NCBI GenBank assembly: GCA_947846985.1
Contig: CANTUZ010000020.1
Coordinates: 6,979,459 to 7,043,458 of the forward strand
From: Fratercula arctica
Taxonomy: Eukaryota; Chordata; Aves; Charadriiformes; Alcidae
Length of the DNA stretch: 64,000 nt
Direction of reading: 5' to 3'
This document shows, piece by piece, positions 46,501 through 61,500 of this stretch. Under the pieces are notes generated by a model. That model was given only the letters and a program-made list of their open reading frames with translations, had not been told where the DNA came from and searched no databases. A program made the position numbers and the translations under genes. Each line of letters begins with the position of its first letter. Positions within the stretch are counted from its first letter, which is position 1.

Positions 46501-49500
46501 ACTAGGTCATAAATTCTGTAGGTAGCAGCTCCTTGCGATTTCCAGTCTCTGGTAACAAAAGCAGAGGGCCGCGGTCAGGCAGGCTGCGGGCTGGCACGCG
46601 GGGCTTTCGGCACTCAAGACACTGCTACTGGTTACTCGCCCAGGGCCCGGCTGGTGAACTGGCACCGAGTACCTGCAGCTCTGACTTTTATCCAATGATT
46701 TTAAAGGGGTTTTAAATGAAGAAAAAAACAGTTTCTATAGACATAAGTCATTATGAAAGGGCTTCACACTTCCTGACAAGTTGTTTTTAAAATCTAACAA
46801 AAGCGTCAAAATTTGTTTGGCAAACAAGAAGTGTAATTGTATTCATTTTTACTGAATTTTTCATCTTGTACTTTTTGGCTTTTGATAAGCATTAAACTGA
46901 AGGAGGAAAAAGACAAGTCACCCTCTCAGTTAGTGTTTCTGAATGTTGGCACAAAGAAAGATATCATTATAAAAACAAGCCCAGCAAAAGCAGCTTGTGC
47001 TGTTGCGACCCATTAATGGCAAAGTGTTTGGGTTTTGTTTCACTTTGGAGCACAAGTAGGCAGACCTTTTGGAGTTCCACGTCTGGCGCCCATCAGAGAT
47101 GGTTAATGTTATCCCACAGATTATCGGCTCTTACCAGGCAAGCAGCCCTGCCGGGCCAGGCCAGCCCCACGCTCCTCTACTGAGCAGCCCAAGAAACCAC
47201 CGTCTGCTATGGACCACTGTTATCCTCTCATACTGTACAGAAACTCTCCTGATTTTTAAAACACTGAGCAATATAATTTAGGAAAGGTCCCAACCTAAAT
47301 TAAGAAAGTGTCTAAGCAATAAAGGCAAGGATTCTTTTTGCACTACATTTTCCTACGCTGCGAAATTAAGATGAAATCCCAAACAGATAAGGACAACTAA
47401 AGGTAATTCTATACGTTCAGAGCCATTTGGGAATTGTTTCTAGTTAGACCAATACAGATTTTTGAATCATTAACTTTGCCAATATTATTTTAAATAGATA
47501 AATTTTAAAAAATTAAGTGTCAAGATTTCTCGAGGAACTACTGCAATAAAAGTGTTAAGATGATTTTATTTATGGGTAGTTTTATATTTAAAACATAACA
47601 GGAATGCGTGAGTGATCGTGTTGAAATATCTGCATGTGTTGGTGTTTAATTATGCTGGGAAGTCTACAATTTAGGGTTAGTTGCTAACCAAGGAATTCCT
47701 TGTGCAATATCCTGCGTAAGTGAGAAATGAGTAATTTAAAGCAGTCTAGGGGCAAATTTAAATTACACATTTTAAATATAACTTCAGGCTTTTAAATAGA
47801 AACACGTATGTGTAGTTTTCCTTTCCACAGCTGTGGTCTCAGTGGGTCTGACGGGGCTTTTGCAGTAGCCCTTTCCAGTCCCCCGGGACCTGCATTTCTT
47901 CATGATGCAGAAGCTCACCCCCAAAGGAATTCTATTAACATGTACAATTAGCAGTCCAATTTTAATCTAAATTAATGCCATTTTCCTAAATATGATAAGC
48001 ATGGGCCCAAGTGGTTTAGTTTGTTTGCCTTACCTAAAGAAAAAACCATGTAGGCTCATAATTGCATAAAGTAATCTGGAAGTAATGAGCAGCTGGAGAC
48101 CACTTGCTTTTCAGCATCGAGTGTTAAGTATAAATCCATAAACACACCTACATGGATAAAGGTTCCAGGAAGCACAGTGTCCAGCAGGCGAATACGCACC
48201 CATGAATGAATGACAGAAAGGAATACACAACCTGTGAAGCTATAGATTAAGCAAGGATTCCCTGTAAGATCAGAGACAGGTTCTGCAGATACCTGACTGC
48301 AGGACTGGAACTGCGCATTTATTTCTCGCCAAAAGGAAAGAGGTTCTCTACAACAGTAGTCAAATCCATCACTTCTTTTAAAAGTAAAGAACTAGTCCAT
48401 TTTGTTGTTCTCAAAGTTGGCCAAACTTAGTCTGAATATACCACACACAGACTTCACCTTTGAAGGACTTCTGTTATTGCAGAATCAAGCTAGCGCTTAA
48501 CCACACACGTCAAGTGCTTCGGGATCTTGTGGGAGGGACATCAACAAATAGCTGAACTCCCTTCGCAGGAAGCTCAAACTAAAAAAATCACAGTAAGGTA
48601 AATACAGAATACCGCAAAGTGAACACGTCCTTAGCTTATGTTTTATTATCATTACTGCTTAGAAAAACCACTTACTTGGCAACAGTTCCCTGTCTGCTGT
48701 TTCTGTGCAACTCGGATAGGGATAGAAAAGATGACCTTTCTCTAACGGGTATGGGATCATCCTAAATGCTGAAAAGAGAGCGAGCGACGTTAGATCTGTA
48801 TCTAAACCCAGAGACCAGCTTCTCACAAAGAGAACCAATCGTGTTTGAGGTGAATAAAGGCAGCGAGATTAGTCTACTGCACAGAAAAAAATAAAACAAG
48901 GAGAGATACTTACTGCCTTCCCATGTGCAGTGCAGCAGATTTAGAGCCCCTTCTATCCTCTTCCAGTGCTGGAGGTGGAAAAAAGCATACGCGACTGCCT
49001 CGCTGTCCCCTCGTTTCAGAATGTGCTCTGGAGGCAGCACTAAGCTTTTCATTTCTAGTAAATACTGAAAGTACAAATGGAAAGCACACACTTTACATGG
49101 AACATTCCAAAATTTGTAATTGTGAAACATCAACGATCATTTGAGGCATAACTCATCAATCACACAGGGGCTGACTTCCACCTGCTGAAGAAACAGCCCA
49201 GCCCTGGCACAGTGCCTACAGCCTGCGCTCGCCCGGCGAGGGAAAAGCCACGAGACACACAGCTGGGTATGAGACTCTTACATTGGGATTTTCACACACA
49301 AAATACCAGGTTTAAAAAGCACGTCTTCAGTCAGGCAAAATAAAAACACATTCTTGTGGAATATACATGAAGTATAATGCTGCAGCCACAATATCAATGA
49401 GCTACAAGTTTAGGCTAACAAAAAACAACCACCACAGTATTTTTTGCTCATCACTGAAAGTTTCAATGTAGGAGAGCTAACAAGGACTGAGCCTCAAGTA

Positions 49501-52500
49501 TGAGTGGCAAACCAGAGGAAGAATAATAAACCAAACCCAGGAAAATCTTGATTTAATGTGGTTTTGCTGGACTACCACAAAGATTCTCTCATTTCAGATT
49601 TTTTCAGTTTCAGCCTTCTCCCTACATCAGCAGAATCTCTGATGCACAGAAGTGTCAAAGAACACAAGGATTAATCATTTTCCATTTCGCCTGAAACACA
49701 GGACATGCGATTTTGTTTTCTCATGGTACATTAAAAAAAGACAGGTATTCATTTTAACTTAGCTGTTAAAAACAGATGAGTAATTTTTACAAGAAGAAAA
49801 TGACAGTTTCAGCACTAGCATTCACCTGTGAGCTGCTCTCTCCTAGCATATGGTGTCTCATTCAATAACAGCCAAAGTTAATCCACATCTTTGATCAACG
49901 TAGCTGGCAATTCCTTTGACTGTCTCCCGAAGTGTGAGAATGCAGCTAACTCACCGATTTATTTCAGCAGATGCCACAAACCATGAGATTATTTACTAAT
50001 CCAGTTTGAGGACTTAACTTTTCCCATTCAGTTTCTTAAAGGAATGTAGGAGGGGTTATGCCCCGGCCAAATAAAGCACATTTACTGCCTGGCTAGGTTC
50101 TTCTCTTACTGCCTTGGGCCTACACTCCAGAGGGTAATATTCTTGCTAATCCCCTCTAATCCTCTTCAATTTTATTTTTTTTTTTTAATTTTTTTTTTTT
50201 AACACAGTGAAGGATCACTCACACAGGGCTGCTGTGGGAAAATGGTCTCAAATATCTGCCCCCTGACCTCTGGCAGTGCCCGTTCTTCCCCTGCAGTGAC
50301 TGCACGGCGAGCGGGAACAGTGGTGTCGCAGCGGTGAGGATGCTCTGCGGCGAGTTTCGCCCCCGCACGCCAACACCGCACCCACGCTTTGGTGCTCTGC
50401 ACCCATCGTACCACTGGAACAGAAAAACCCCAGTCTGGTAGGTTTTCCTGCCCGTGTTTAACTGTAAGAAAGGCAAGGTATCAGCACTGAAAATATCTTG
50501 GGGTTTGCAGATTTAAGAAAGTCTTTCTACACAACACAAATTTGTAAGATATTCAGAAGATGATTGGAAAAAGATTGTTTCATACATTACCAAACGTAGT
50601 TACAGATCTCTAATTTGAAATGGCTTAAGAGTTCCCATTTTCTAGCACTGTAAAATGCCTTCCTAGCTTTCCAAACAAAACCATCCTTGTAAAAGCTTTA
50701 CTCAGAACAAAGAAACAAACATTATTTTCCTTATGCAAAATGATGTTATGTGCAAAGACAACCACTTTCATCAGATGCTAGAACAAAGGGATTTCTACTT
50801 TACATACTCATTTATTTTTAGTCCATGGGAAAGAACAGGCTGAAAATTCAGAAACCAGATTTTCTTCCCCACTAGTCCATTGTATCCCATTGGGGAAGTT
50901 CCTTCACTTGTTTGTGCCCTTCTTCACTTGTTTGCTCTGACTATGCGCCTTTCAGAGCTCTGAATAGCCAGCACTGCTAAAATCCTGCCCTACTGTCTAA
51001 TAAATTGGTGTTTCAAGGCAATATTGTAATAAAAAAAAATGAAGACAACTGGGTAGCCATACAATTAGAAGAGAAGATCAAATTCCTGAAACCTGGAATC
51101 AGTTTCTGTGATTGTCTATAGAACTATGGAACATATTTGGCAAACAGCCTGTTTGAAATGATATCTAACTTCTTTGAAAAGGTACATGAGGCTCCTGAAA
51201 CAACTGAAGGATATACGAAATAAAAGAACTTTTAGATAATGATAATGCGTTATAATCTTCTTCCCCTAAAGGCAGAGGCTAAAGAAAAATCTGTCTGAGA
51301 CTGTCTGAAATGAACTTGCTACGCTCTTGATCAGTCATGCAAACAAGCAGCAATTTCTGCCAGCAATTAGCTTTCTCAGTGCACATTCTATCGGATTGGA
51401 CAGGCAGACAGAGCGGAGCGGCTGGAGAATTCGAGCCTTCACAGCAACAGTCACTCGGACTCCAGCATCATTTGCAGAGGATTAGCTCCCGGACTAAGCC
51501 AGCCTTCTGCATTCAAGGCTTCAGACCAAAAGCAGCACAATGCGGGTACAGTAAAAAGCAACCGAAGAGTTTATTTTCGCTCAATGCTCAGTGGAATCCA
51601 CGTCTTGGCCACTTCAAGTCATGTCAGACACTAAACTACAGCCTGTGGCAATACAGACTCTTAATCTTGCTTACACCTGGATGAAGAAAATAAGTGACTG
51701 CAGATCTTGCACTAACCCGAGTTCTGGAGCCGTGCTTGGAAGCACGGCAGGAAAAAGTATTTTGAAATTCTATGAGTGGTTATTGTTTGGAGAATTTCAT
51801 TTGGCTTCAGGGATTTTAAATATCTAAATTTACATTTATTAACGCTTGCCCTTACCCAGCAAAGGGCCTTCGTTAATACATTACCGGGTACTTTCCAATG
51901 AGTTAGAAAATTTTGAGTTTAAATTTTTTGTAAAAAGGCCAGTTTAAACATCACCTATTGCAAAGGACTAATTCTGGCCAGCAGACCTTTATCACACAAA
52001 TACTAGTGTGTTTGACAACTCAACAGCTGGAGTTAAAACCACCTTCAAGAAAAGAGGGGGCTAGAGAGGCTCAAACAACAGATGATAACATAACACAACC
52101 TCTTTCAGAAGACAATAAAAAGTGGCCCAACAGGAAATAAAATACTCCTACCTTTGGAACATGAGGGTTAAACTCCACAGCTCTGTGAATTGCTTCCACA
52201 GCATTAATTTCTGCTGTACTGAGCCCTCTTTTGGAGGCAGTTTCTGGGGAGAACCTGAAGGGAAAAACCCATGCTAAGCAAAAGTAAATAATAAATGCTA
52301 ACCAGGTGTTTATTTGCATTGTAAGCTCAGAGTTCATTAAAAATTGACTGATTTATCAAGAAAGATAAACAAACCCTTCTAGGAGACAAATGTTCATGTC
52401 AATTTAGGTATCCTGACTGTCCTCCGTGCCCATATGACAAAGCTATGTTCAACTTTGTGAAACCTCATGCCGATCAGGTAACTGAGTGCCCAGGCTTCCG

Positions 52501-55500
52501 TAGGATTGTTACGGCATCACCTACTCGGAGGTCAAGCTGGAGTCCGCGGTACAGACAGACCAGAGCCAAAGTGAAATGCCAGCAACAACTACCGCAAATC
52601 TCATGCACCCACCCACAAAACAAAGAACTGCTGAACCTCACAAGCGTGACACTGAAAACAAATTTTATACAAAAGCACGTGCAAACACGGCCTCTTGAAA
52701 AACGTCTTCACCTGCATTAATTTTATAGATGTTTAGAAGAAACTTTAAATCATGTTTAACTACACACACGCATATATGTATATGTAAATACACTTAACTT
52801 GCTCTTAGAAATGTAACTGCTACATATTGGATTTAGACCTTTTTAGTTCCTATTTTACAGCGTAAGCCAAGATAAGCAACAAGCCACTGTTTTCACATAA
52901 GTGCTTGCTTACCTCTCTGAAACCGCTCTGGCTTTTAACAGGGCTGCTGTGTAACATATTGCTGCCGATTTTGGAAGACTGATATCTATGATAAAATAAA
53001 ATAATTAAGGTGTAACAGTCTAAGGCAAGACAAACACGTTAAACTCACATCCTTTGAGCTTAGAGATTTTTACGTGGGCAGACACTGAATGCAACATCTG
53101 GAACATTTCAGCTACGATTAGAAACTTTGAGTTTCTTTGTATAGTCGTCTTCTTGGTCACCAGTCAGTCCCAGATTAAAAACTCAGAGTTGTAGTTAGGT
53201 GGTAAAGAGTAATTTTTTCTTCTAAACATGCCAAGACACTGAAACTGAATTCAAGGAGAAATCCATGCATAAATACACACTTAAGAACAATGTACTTCTC
53301 CTGTATTAACTCACAAAGGTTTAAAAAAAGTTTCTAATCTTTACCTGATTTTGCAACTGTACATTAACACACTTTTATGTAATACTGAAAGAGACTGACT
53401 AGCAGCTGACCAAAAAAATTACATTACAGGCAGGTAGACAAGTTTTAATGAAAATGCAGTTTCCATTCTTTTCCAGTTCCATGGGGAAAAATCCTATTAG
53501 TTCTAGGTTTTGTAGAATATCTGAGGCCAAATTTGAGCTGACAATTATAGATTAGAAGGTTAGCACTCCACAGTACAAGTTTACTTTAAAAGCAGACAAA
53601 GTCTGGGGTCTAATTCCCAAGTACCATGTTGTGTATAGTCAGATGGCTCTTGCTTTTTTTGTAAATCCCATCCTGGGCTTGTCCATCACTTACCAGAAGT
53701 CTGGCTGTCGCGTCAAGCAAAACACAGGGGTACTACAGAGAGTTTGAAGCTCATACTCATTTTTCCAGATGCTTACTAAAAATCACCCTTTCTTAAGAAA
53801 CTGTTGCAATTTCTGATGTTAACATAATGAAGCACCAGGAAAAGAGCAAATGGTTTGGTTAAATTAGTAAGAATCCACACAGAGGAACATGGATGGTGAT
53901 GTAACAGGAGCAGGCAGCTAGGGCTGCTGTGCACAAGAGGCTGAGGATTTGGGCAAGAATATCATACTTTCAATTCCCTGAAGCAACAAAGAGAGACACA
54001 AGAGAGAACGTTACCAACTTCTCAAGGGCAAGGAGGGATTGCCACAAAATACTGCTTCTATGTCCCTCCATTCTAATGATGATTTAAGGGACAGCTTTGA
54101 CAGCAGCACTTTGTACACTAATGATGCAGGCGTTATCTAGGTAGCAAAACTCTGAGGACAGTAAGAAAGTAAGTATATATTTTATTAACCTTTATCGAGA
54201 CTTGCACAACACCTGGAACGTATCAGTTGAGATGGAAAGTGAAAGCAAACTACAGCCATTTAATGGACCAAAGCTTGCATCCCACTAATCCCTGGCCAGC
54301 AGCATGCCTGCCTGTGGCTAAGCTCCGGCTGCAAGCTCACCATCACAGAACCACGAGGCCAAGCCTGGAAGATGACAGAAGGGAAACCCACCTTTTTCAG
54401 CTTATTTACACCAATTACTTAGGGCGCTGTGTGCTGACTGAAAAAGGCTGATGAATTTAGGCATAACCAGGGATGTAGATTAAAAAATTAAAATAATCCT
54501 TGAATTGAAGCAAAGTGAGCTCCAAGTTTGCTTTACAGATTAGAAGTAACTTAAAAACATAAAAAGTAATCTGTATGCAATTTAGCTTGCTTAAATTTGA
54601 CCTCATCATTCAAAATAAAAAAATCCCAAACTTGACTTTCACTCTGGAAGCGCCCATTTGATGCCGATGAGGGAAATCTAGTCGAGTAGCTGAGATCATG
54701 GGCAGACACCTGCCCATGGCAGGCACACCGTGCCCACTCCACCTGTGCTCTTACACGAAAACACCAGTATTTCCCAACAGACCTCACTTACCATCATACT
54801 TGGCTAACACCGCCTGGACATCTGCATAAGCCTGTAACTCCAGCAGTGCCTCCAGCAGGTTTTCATGAATATTCAGCATGCTGAGAAGTGGAAACTCTTT
54901 CATCAGCTGCAAAGCAGTAAAGAGAAATAAACTGGGCACATACAGAACTGCACCCAAATCCCTGAAATACTTAATAGAAATCCATGCAATAATGTAAGCT
55001 TTTTCAATATTCTGTTCTTTCAGAGTGTCAGAAACTGGCACGTAAGCAGTATGAAAAGAATTGCATCATTTCTACCTTTTTTCACCTACTAGACAACACC
55101 CATACTGAGGTTCAGACAACACAGCCCAAATTTGCACGTCTCCCACAGTGAGTTCTTTTGGTCAGTAATATTTTCCTACATAAAAATAACTTACGATACG
55201 CCTTGGGCAAAAGTGGAAGAAAAATTATGATGAAGTATCAATCTGCTATTTTGACAAGTTAGTCGTTGAGTCAAGCATGAAGCAAACTGGACAACAGAAC
55301 TGTGAACATCTGACATTATATAATTTAAAAATTTAAAATCTAGATATAGGAACTAAAAAAACTGTTCTCAAAAAAAAAAAATCATGAATAGTGATGCGGC
55401 AAATCTCATTGGAAAATAACTCAATTAGATTCATCATGATGCCTAGAAAGGAACTTCAACCCATCAATTCAGACAATGTCACTGAAAACACCAGGAGCTG

Positions 55501-58500
55501 CTCACTTTTTTCTTTTACTTACATCTCTCATCATTTTCACTGCTTCTCGTATTCTTCCAAGTTTTCTTGCACACATGGCTAGTCTCCTTTTCACATATAC
55601 CAATACATTGGTGTCTCTTCCTGATTAAAAAGACAAAAAAAGTTAGTCTATCACTTTCAATCCTTACCTCACTTTCCCTCTCACTGCCCCTCCCAAAAAA
55701 ACCCCACAACCTTTTTCCTAACCGCATGTAAAGGCACAAAATCATTACTACTGCTGTCCCACCCAAGGCCCATGTGCACTAATGCCAGCAACTTTTACCT
55801 AGGTTAAATGACAAAAAATTCTGCTTTTTTCCAAAACCTTGTGTGGAATAAAAGACAGTGCTACTGACACACACTAATTGCTTCGTTAGGCTGCTCTACC
55901 TATCCAGCCTTCCAAGAGAGCGCCAGCGAGACACCCCACGATGGATACACAGCGTACCTGCCACCGCTTACATTCATTCGGGTACGAGAAAAGATCATAC
56001 AGCACACCACGCGGAAGCAGAGCTAAAATGGTAGGAACTGCCTCACTGAACTGGGAATCAAACTGGAATCACTAATTATAACTTCAGTTTTACGTTTCTG
56101 CTCACACAAACCCAAGAGTTTATGTTATTCAAAAGCACTTACTCAGCTGTGCTTCGTGCTGGGGACTTTGGGAATGGCAGTTCTGAGACTTTCTGTAAAT
56201 CATTTCTCCTGCTTTCAGAGCCTGCTTGAAATACCTCTCAGCATCCACAATAGTTGTTGCTTCTTCCTCAGCCAGGAGGACATATGCAGTGGCACAACTG
56301 TAATAAGAAAAAAACCCACTAATTATTCAGAGGGACAAAGTTTAGTATTTTTTTAGTAAGTGTTAAAAGCATTAGAAATGGGCAGTTTTCACTTACGTTT
56401 AATATCTAAGCATTGACAATATTAAAGTACCAAAATACTGACTTGAGTTCAAATGGTGAGTGTCAGGAAAACAGAAACCTTTTCCATTTTACAGAAAAAA
56501 TGCACATTTGGAAAAAGAACAAAAGAAAGAATCGTAACAGCAAGTCAAATTATTTTCCTTGAAATATTAGAAATGCTCTGGTAATTGTCTGGAGAGGTTC
56601 TCTCGTGTTTGGTTTGCTTTGCTTTTTTAAAACCAGGAGGAGGTAGACATTTTACACAAAAACAATGAGACCACATAACAAAGTGGAACACAGAAGTGTG
56701 TACTTCATTGGTTTGTGTCATAAGAGTATTTTTAAATCCCTTACAGGAGTGGCATCTGTGATCTCCAAACACACACAATGCCACCTCTGAAACACATGTG
56801 ATCTCACATTCAATTCAGACCATTCCAGTCTGAGCAAGATTTCTCATTTGTTATTGCTATGGATACAAAGATTTTAAAAAAAAAATTCTTTCCCAAGAAA
56901 AAGGGAAAATAAAAGCTAATTTTTATGGACCAGTTCAATACTTCAGTGCAACTGACAGCCCCAAGTGCAATCCTCATAGTCACGCAGGTCCCCCTTAAGC
57001 TATTCAGAACTTTGCTAAAAGTAAAAACAAGAAACTGGTAGTGTGTTCAGTATCGCTCCACCTAATCTTTCACAGCAGAAATGCAGCAGCTGAACTTGTA
57101 CTCCAAACTTACTCATTGTTCAACTCCAACGCCTGATGCGCTGCTTTAATCCGGGCTTGTGGGTTCCTCTCGCGCCAGGCTTTCTGCATAACTGTGGCAA
57201 AGATAGGGAAAGGCTGGTGAGAGACAGAGACAGTTCCCAAAGACCAGGGGGGGCAGCGGAGGCAAGGCTGGCTGCTCACGCCTCAGCTCTACGTTAACAG
57301 TCACCTCCGCTCCGCAAATTCCTGCTTGCTCTACGATTGTTACAGGGAAGAGTAAACAAGTGTTTTAATTCCAGCATGAGTTTCTACCACAAGCAGCAGA
57401 ATCTCACAACTTCTCATTACGCCCCAAATTTAATTGGAGAAAGCAACAGCAGCAGGAAGATAATTCACTGGCCATTCAAAAACTCCTACGCTGAGAAGCA
57501 GAGACAGCTCACACCACCAGGCAGATGTACAATTTCTAAATTGCTACAGATTTTTGGAAGCACTTCCCAAGACTTGTTGAAAGCTTGGCAGGAGCAATTG
57601 TTAAACACAGGTTCTTGTACGGACCTGCACAGAATTTTAATTTAAGCTTTCAAACAGAACTTCAAAGAAAACAGTGACAGAATAAGCTGTGTCTTGCACA
57701 GGTATAGTTTCATACTTAGGTATTTAGACAACTACCAGATCATAAAAGGTTAAACAACTTCTTTTTAAATTTACAAAGCACATTTGAGTGGCATAACATG
57801 GCAAAGCCAATTCAAGATATAGTCTAGTAATTTATCACCTTACTAGAAATACACAATCACAGCATGTGTTGGGTTGGAAGGGACCCCTAAAGGCCATCTA
57901 GTCCAACCCCCTGCAGTCAGCAGGGACATCTGTAACTAGATGAGGTTGCTCAGAGCCTCATCCAGCCTGGCCTGGGATATCTCCAGGGATGACACCTCCA
58001 CCACCTCTCTGGGCAACCTGGGCCAGTGTCTCACCACCCTCAGTGTAAAGAACTTCTTCCTAATGTCTAACCTAAACCTGCCCTGCTCTAGTTTAAACCG
58101 TTGCCCCTTGTCCTATCGCTACATGCCCTTGGCAAACAGCCCCTCCCCAGCTTTCCTGTAGGCCCCCTTCAGGGACTGGAAGGGGCTGGAAGGTCTCCCT
58201 GGAAAGTGTTCTAGGAAACAATTACAAAGGGCGAAATCTATCTATTCAAAAGGGTCGATTGAATTACAACCTGAATTCAGAATTATGGTCAGATAAGGAG
58301 CAAAGAAAGAGTTCAATGCAGCAACCGTAAACCCCTCCCCACTATGTCTCCATTAGGGAAAAATTGAAATCCCACACTGAAACCCAACTTCTAGCAAAAG
58401 AAAAACAACATACTTGGAGCTACCATTTTCTATGCAGAACTAACAGCTTTCACACTAAGAAACAGTTCTGAGAGAACTCCAAAGCCCTAGGTTCATGGAG

Positions 58501-61500
58501 TTACATATCTGGCCTATCTCAAGTACGATAAGAAAACTGAAGAATCTATACATGTTTCTTTTGGAACCAAACCTTCTGCTGTCCAGCAAGAATAACGTGG
58601 AAAAATGTTTGAGTTTTCTTTTGGAAACAAAATATTAGTCTTGGCTTAGTGAGTGAGACAATACACTCCCTTTGTGAAATAAAAACATATCAAGCATGTC
58701 ACAGCCAGCTGACAAGTAACGCTTCCGGAGCTTGACACACTGACAATAGTTCGTACCTACTCTGACAATAACCAGGTAGAGAACATTTTCTGCACTAAAC
58801 ACGTGGAACAGAACGAAAAAATTCTGGAGACTGCACTATTCATCACTAAGGTTTAAATGAGACCACGTCTTTGGCTGTTGAGAATACAATCCAGGTTTTC
58901 AATATCACACTGCTAATTATTTGAAAAGTGTGAGATCTTAAAATATGTCAGGATTCTGACAGCCTTGAAGTCAGCAGAGAAAGCTCAAGGTAAAAAAAAT
59001 ATCTTTTCAGTACGTGCATCTATTAAACCTCCTAAGCAGTAAAAAAGGCTATCATTTCACAAAATATTTGACGGAACTTGCACTGCCTTGAAATCTATTA
59101 AAAATACCCACTTTACATGCTTTAACAGCTATACACCTTACACATACGACATTGGTACCTGTATCTGAAGGCCGAAGGGCGTCTGTATCACACGTGAAGA
59201 AGTTCTGATGATCTTGAGCAGACAAATTCATGTCATAGTACGTAAGAGGCTCCTTCCCAGTCACCCACATGTACCTGTAACGGGAGAAATTTCAGTAAGA
59301 GGCACTCCCAGTAAGTAGTAATGCTGATACCAAGGGGGATATCTGATGTGCTGAACAACTAAAGCTAGTGCAGAAAATTTTTACTAGTAAGAGACTGAAG
59401 CTACTAACCAGTTTTCAAATACTACCGCTCCATAACCTGCACAGGTTGCCAGAAGGCTTCCTGCAGGGGGGAGAGAGCAAGTATTTTTTGATCCTAAAGT
59501 TCTAAAGAACACGGGAGCTGCCTTCCTAGAAAGCATCTTTTCCTATGAAATAACACAAGGAGACCTATAACACAGCCGTATCAGTCTAATAAAAGAGAAT
59601 TTAGATTCAGAATCACTGTCTCAACCTCTGGCTAAAGTAGTAACAGCTGTAAGACCATTATTTTCACAGGCGTTTCGAAAAGAGGAGGAAAGTCATTCTG
59701 GGAATATTTTTCTCCTACTTTACTCTCAAAAAAACCTGTTGTTACAGTAATATTTGCATTCTTAACATTGAAACTGCCAAAGCTTGGACAGATGCCTTTT
59801 AAACACAGGATTGGCATCAATCACCCCTATAATCTTGCAAGTCTCAGCTGTCTCCCCATATTACTAGAGCCAGCTCTGTGAAGAAGTCATGTGTATGCTC
59901 CCAACTGATTTTAAAAATATGCAATGGAAAGTAAGATAATTAATACCTGCTATACTCTGCCCCTCTGAAAAGATTGAGAGGATTTCGCCACACTTTGCAC
60001 TCTGAAACGAAAAAAAAAAAGTACTTTTTGAATTAAGAGCACAAGAAATACTATCTGGACTTTAAAACACAGTAATGCAAATGCAATTTTACTTTCATAA
60101 GCTGCTTTAATGTTATTTTTATACAACCTGACCACAATCATACAATCTTCTCCCTAAGCTTCTGCTATCTTGTAATAGTTTTGCTCCCCAACGTTGCTGG
60201 GGTACAAAAGCACATGGTGGAAAGATTAAGCACTGTCATTTATAATGATGTAATGTTCATCTTCCACATATTTAAAATAGCAAATATTGCATGTTACTGA
60301 AACAGTTTTACCTGAATGTGTAATATACAGGGCCACAAAAAGGCTGGAGTCCCCCTGCTGTGAGGACAGGCTGAGAGAGTTGGGGGGGTTCAGCCCGGAG
60401 AAGAGAAGGCTCCGCAGAGACCTTAGAGCCCCTTCCAGTCCCTAAAGGGGCTCCAGGAAAGCTGGGGACAGACTTTTTAGCAGGGCCTGTTGCGATAGGA
60501 CAAGGGGTAATGGCTTTAAAGTAAAAGAGGGAAGATTCAGTCTAGATACAAGGAAGAAATTGTTTATGCTGAGGGTGGTGAGACACTGGCCCAGGTTGCC
60601 CAGAGAGGTGGTGGATGCCCCATCTCTGGAAACATCCCAGGCCAGGTTGGACGGGGCTCTGAGCAACCACATCTAGCTGCAGATGTCCCTGATCATGCCA
60701 GGGGTTTGGACTAGATGGTCTTTAAAGGTCCCTTCCCACCCAAAGCATTTGATGATTCTACGTATTTTCTAAAAGATGTTTTTAATAATGAATGTTTTAG
60801 ATCAAAGATACATTATTACTTACTTTATCTTTACCATTACGAAAAAAAACCACTGTAAAACGTAGGTGTTTCTCCAGTTACTCCAAGCACTAATGTAAAG
60901 TCAAAGCCATTTAAAAGCCAGTTCATGTCAAGCAGCTGCCTTGAAGCTTAGGGAAAACTTCTGGGCAACATTATCAATCACCTGGCATGTTCTGCCTGCT
61001 CGTCTCATTCTCTCCAGCCGAGAACGCTGCTGGTGCCGGGGGGCTGTTTTCTACACCGCCGATGAGGGGCCTCAAATGACTCACAGAAACCTGTTCAATG
61101 AACGACGTGCCATATTTTCGAAAATGCCACCACTCAAACACCTGTCACAGGAGAAAAAAAAACACCAGAAGTTTCCTTAGGCAACATCCTTCCAACATTA
61201 ACATCAGCAATGAAGTGCCAGTTGTTCACAGCCAGGACATCCCCTTGCTAATGACTTTAGATGGAACTTATCACTAATCCACATACAAATCAACACTATC
61301 TGTTTTGTCCTGTCTTGTCATGCAGGATCACCTACATAACATGAAAAGATTGAAAAAAAACACAGTATAATTTCAGTCAAACATGTTCCTCCCTCCCCAA
61401 ATCATTAGGATAACTTCTAAGCCCTTCCAGGAAACGCTTGTATAGGGAAACTGTGCAAAGGGGCAAGAACTGCAAGATAGGTGTAGGTTTTTTCATTTCA

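Noticed and set aside
47069..47180. tggcgccc followed by catcag, resembling a retroviral tRNA-Lys primer-binding site
   Set aside because: Only about eight bases match. There is no flanking LTR pair, no polypurine tract, and no gag or pol frame in the area.
50160..50205. Poly(A) tract on the minus strand as a possible processed pseudogene or SINE tail
   Set aside because: No gene-like or SINE-like body and no target-site duplication were visible next to it.
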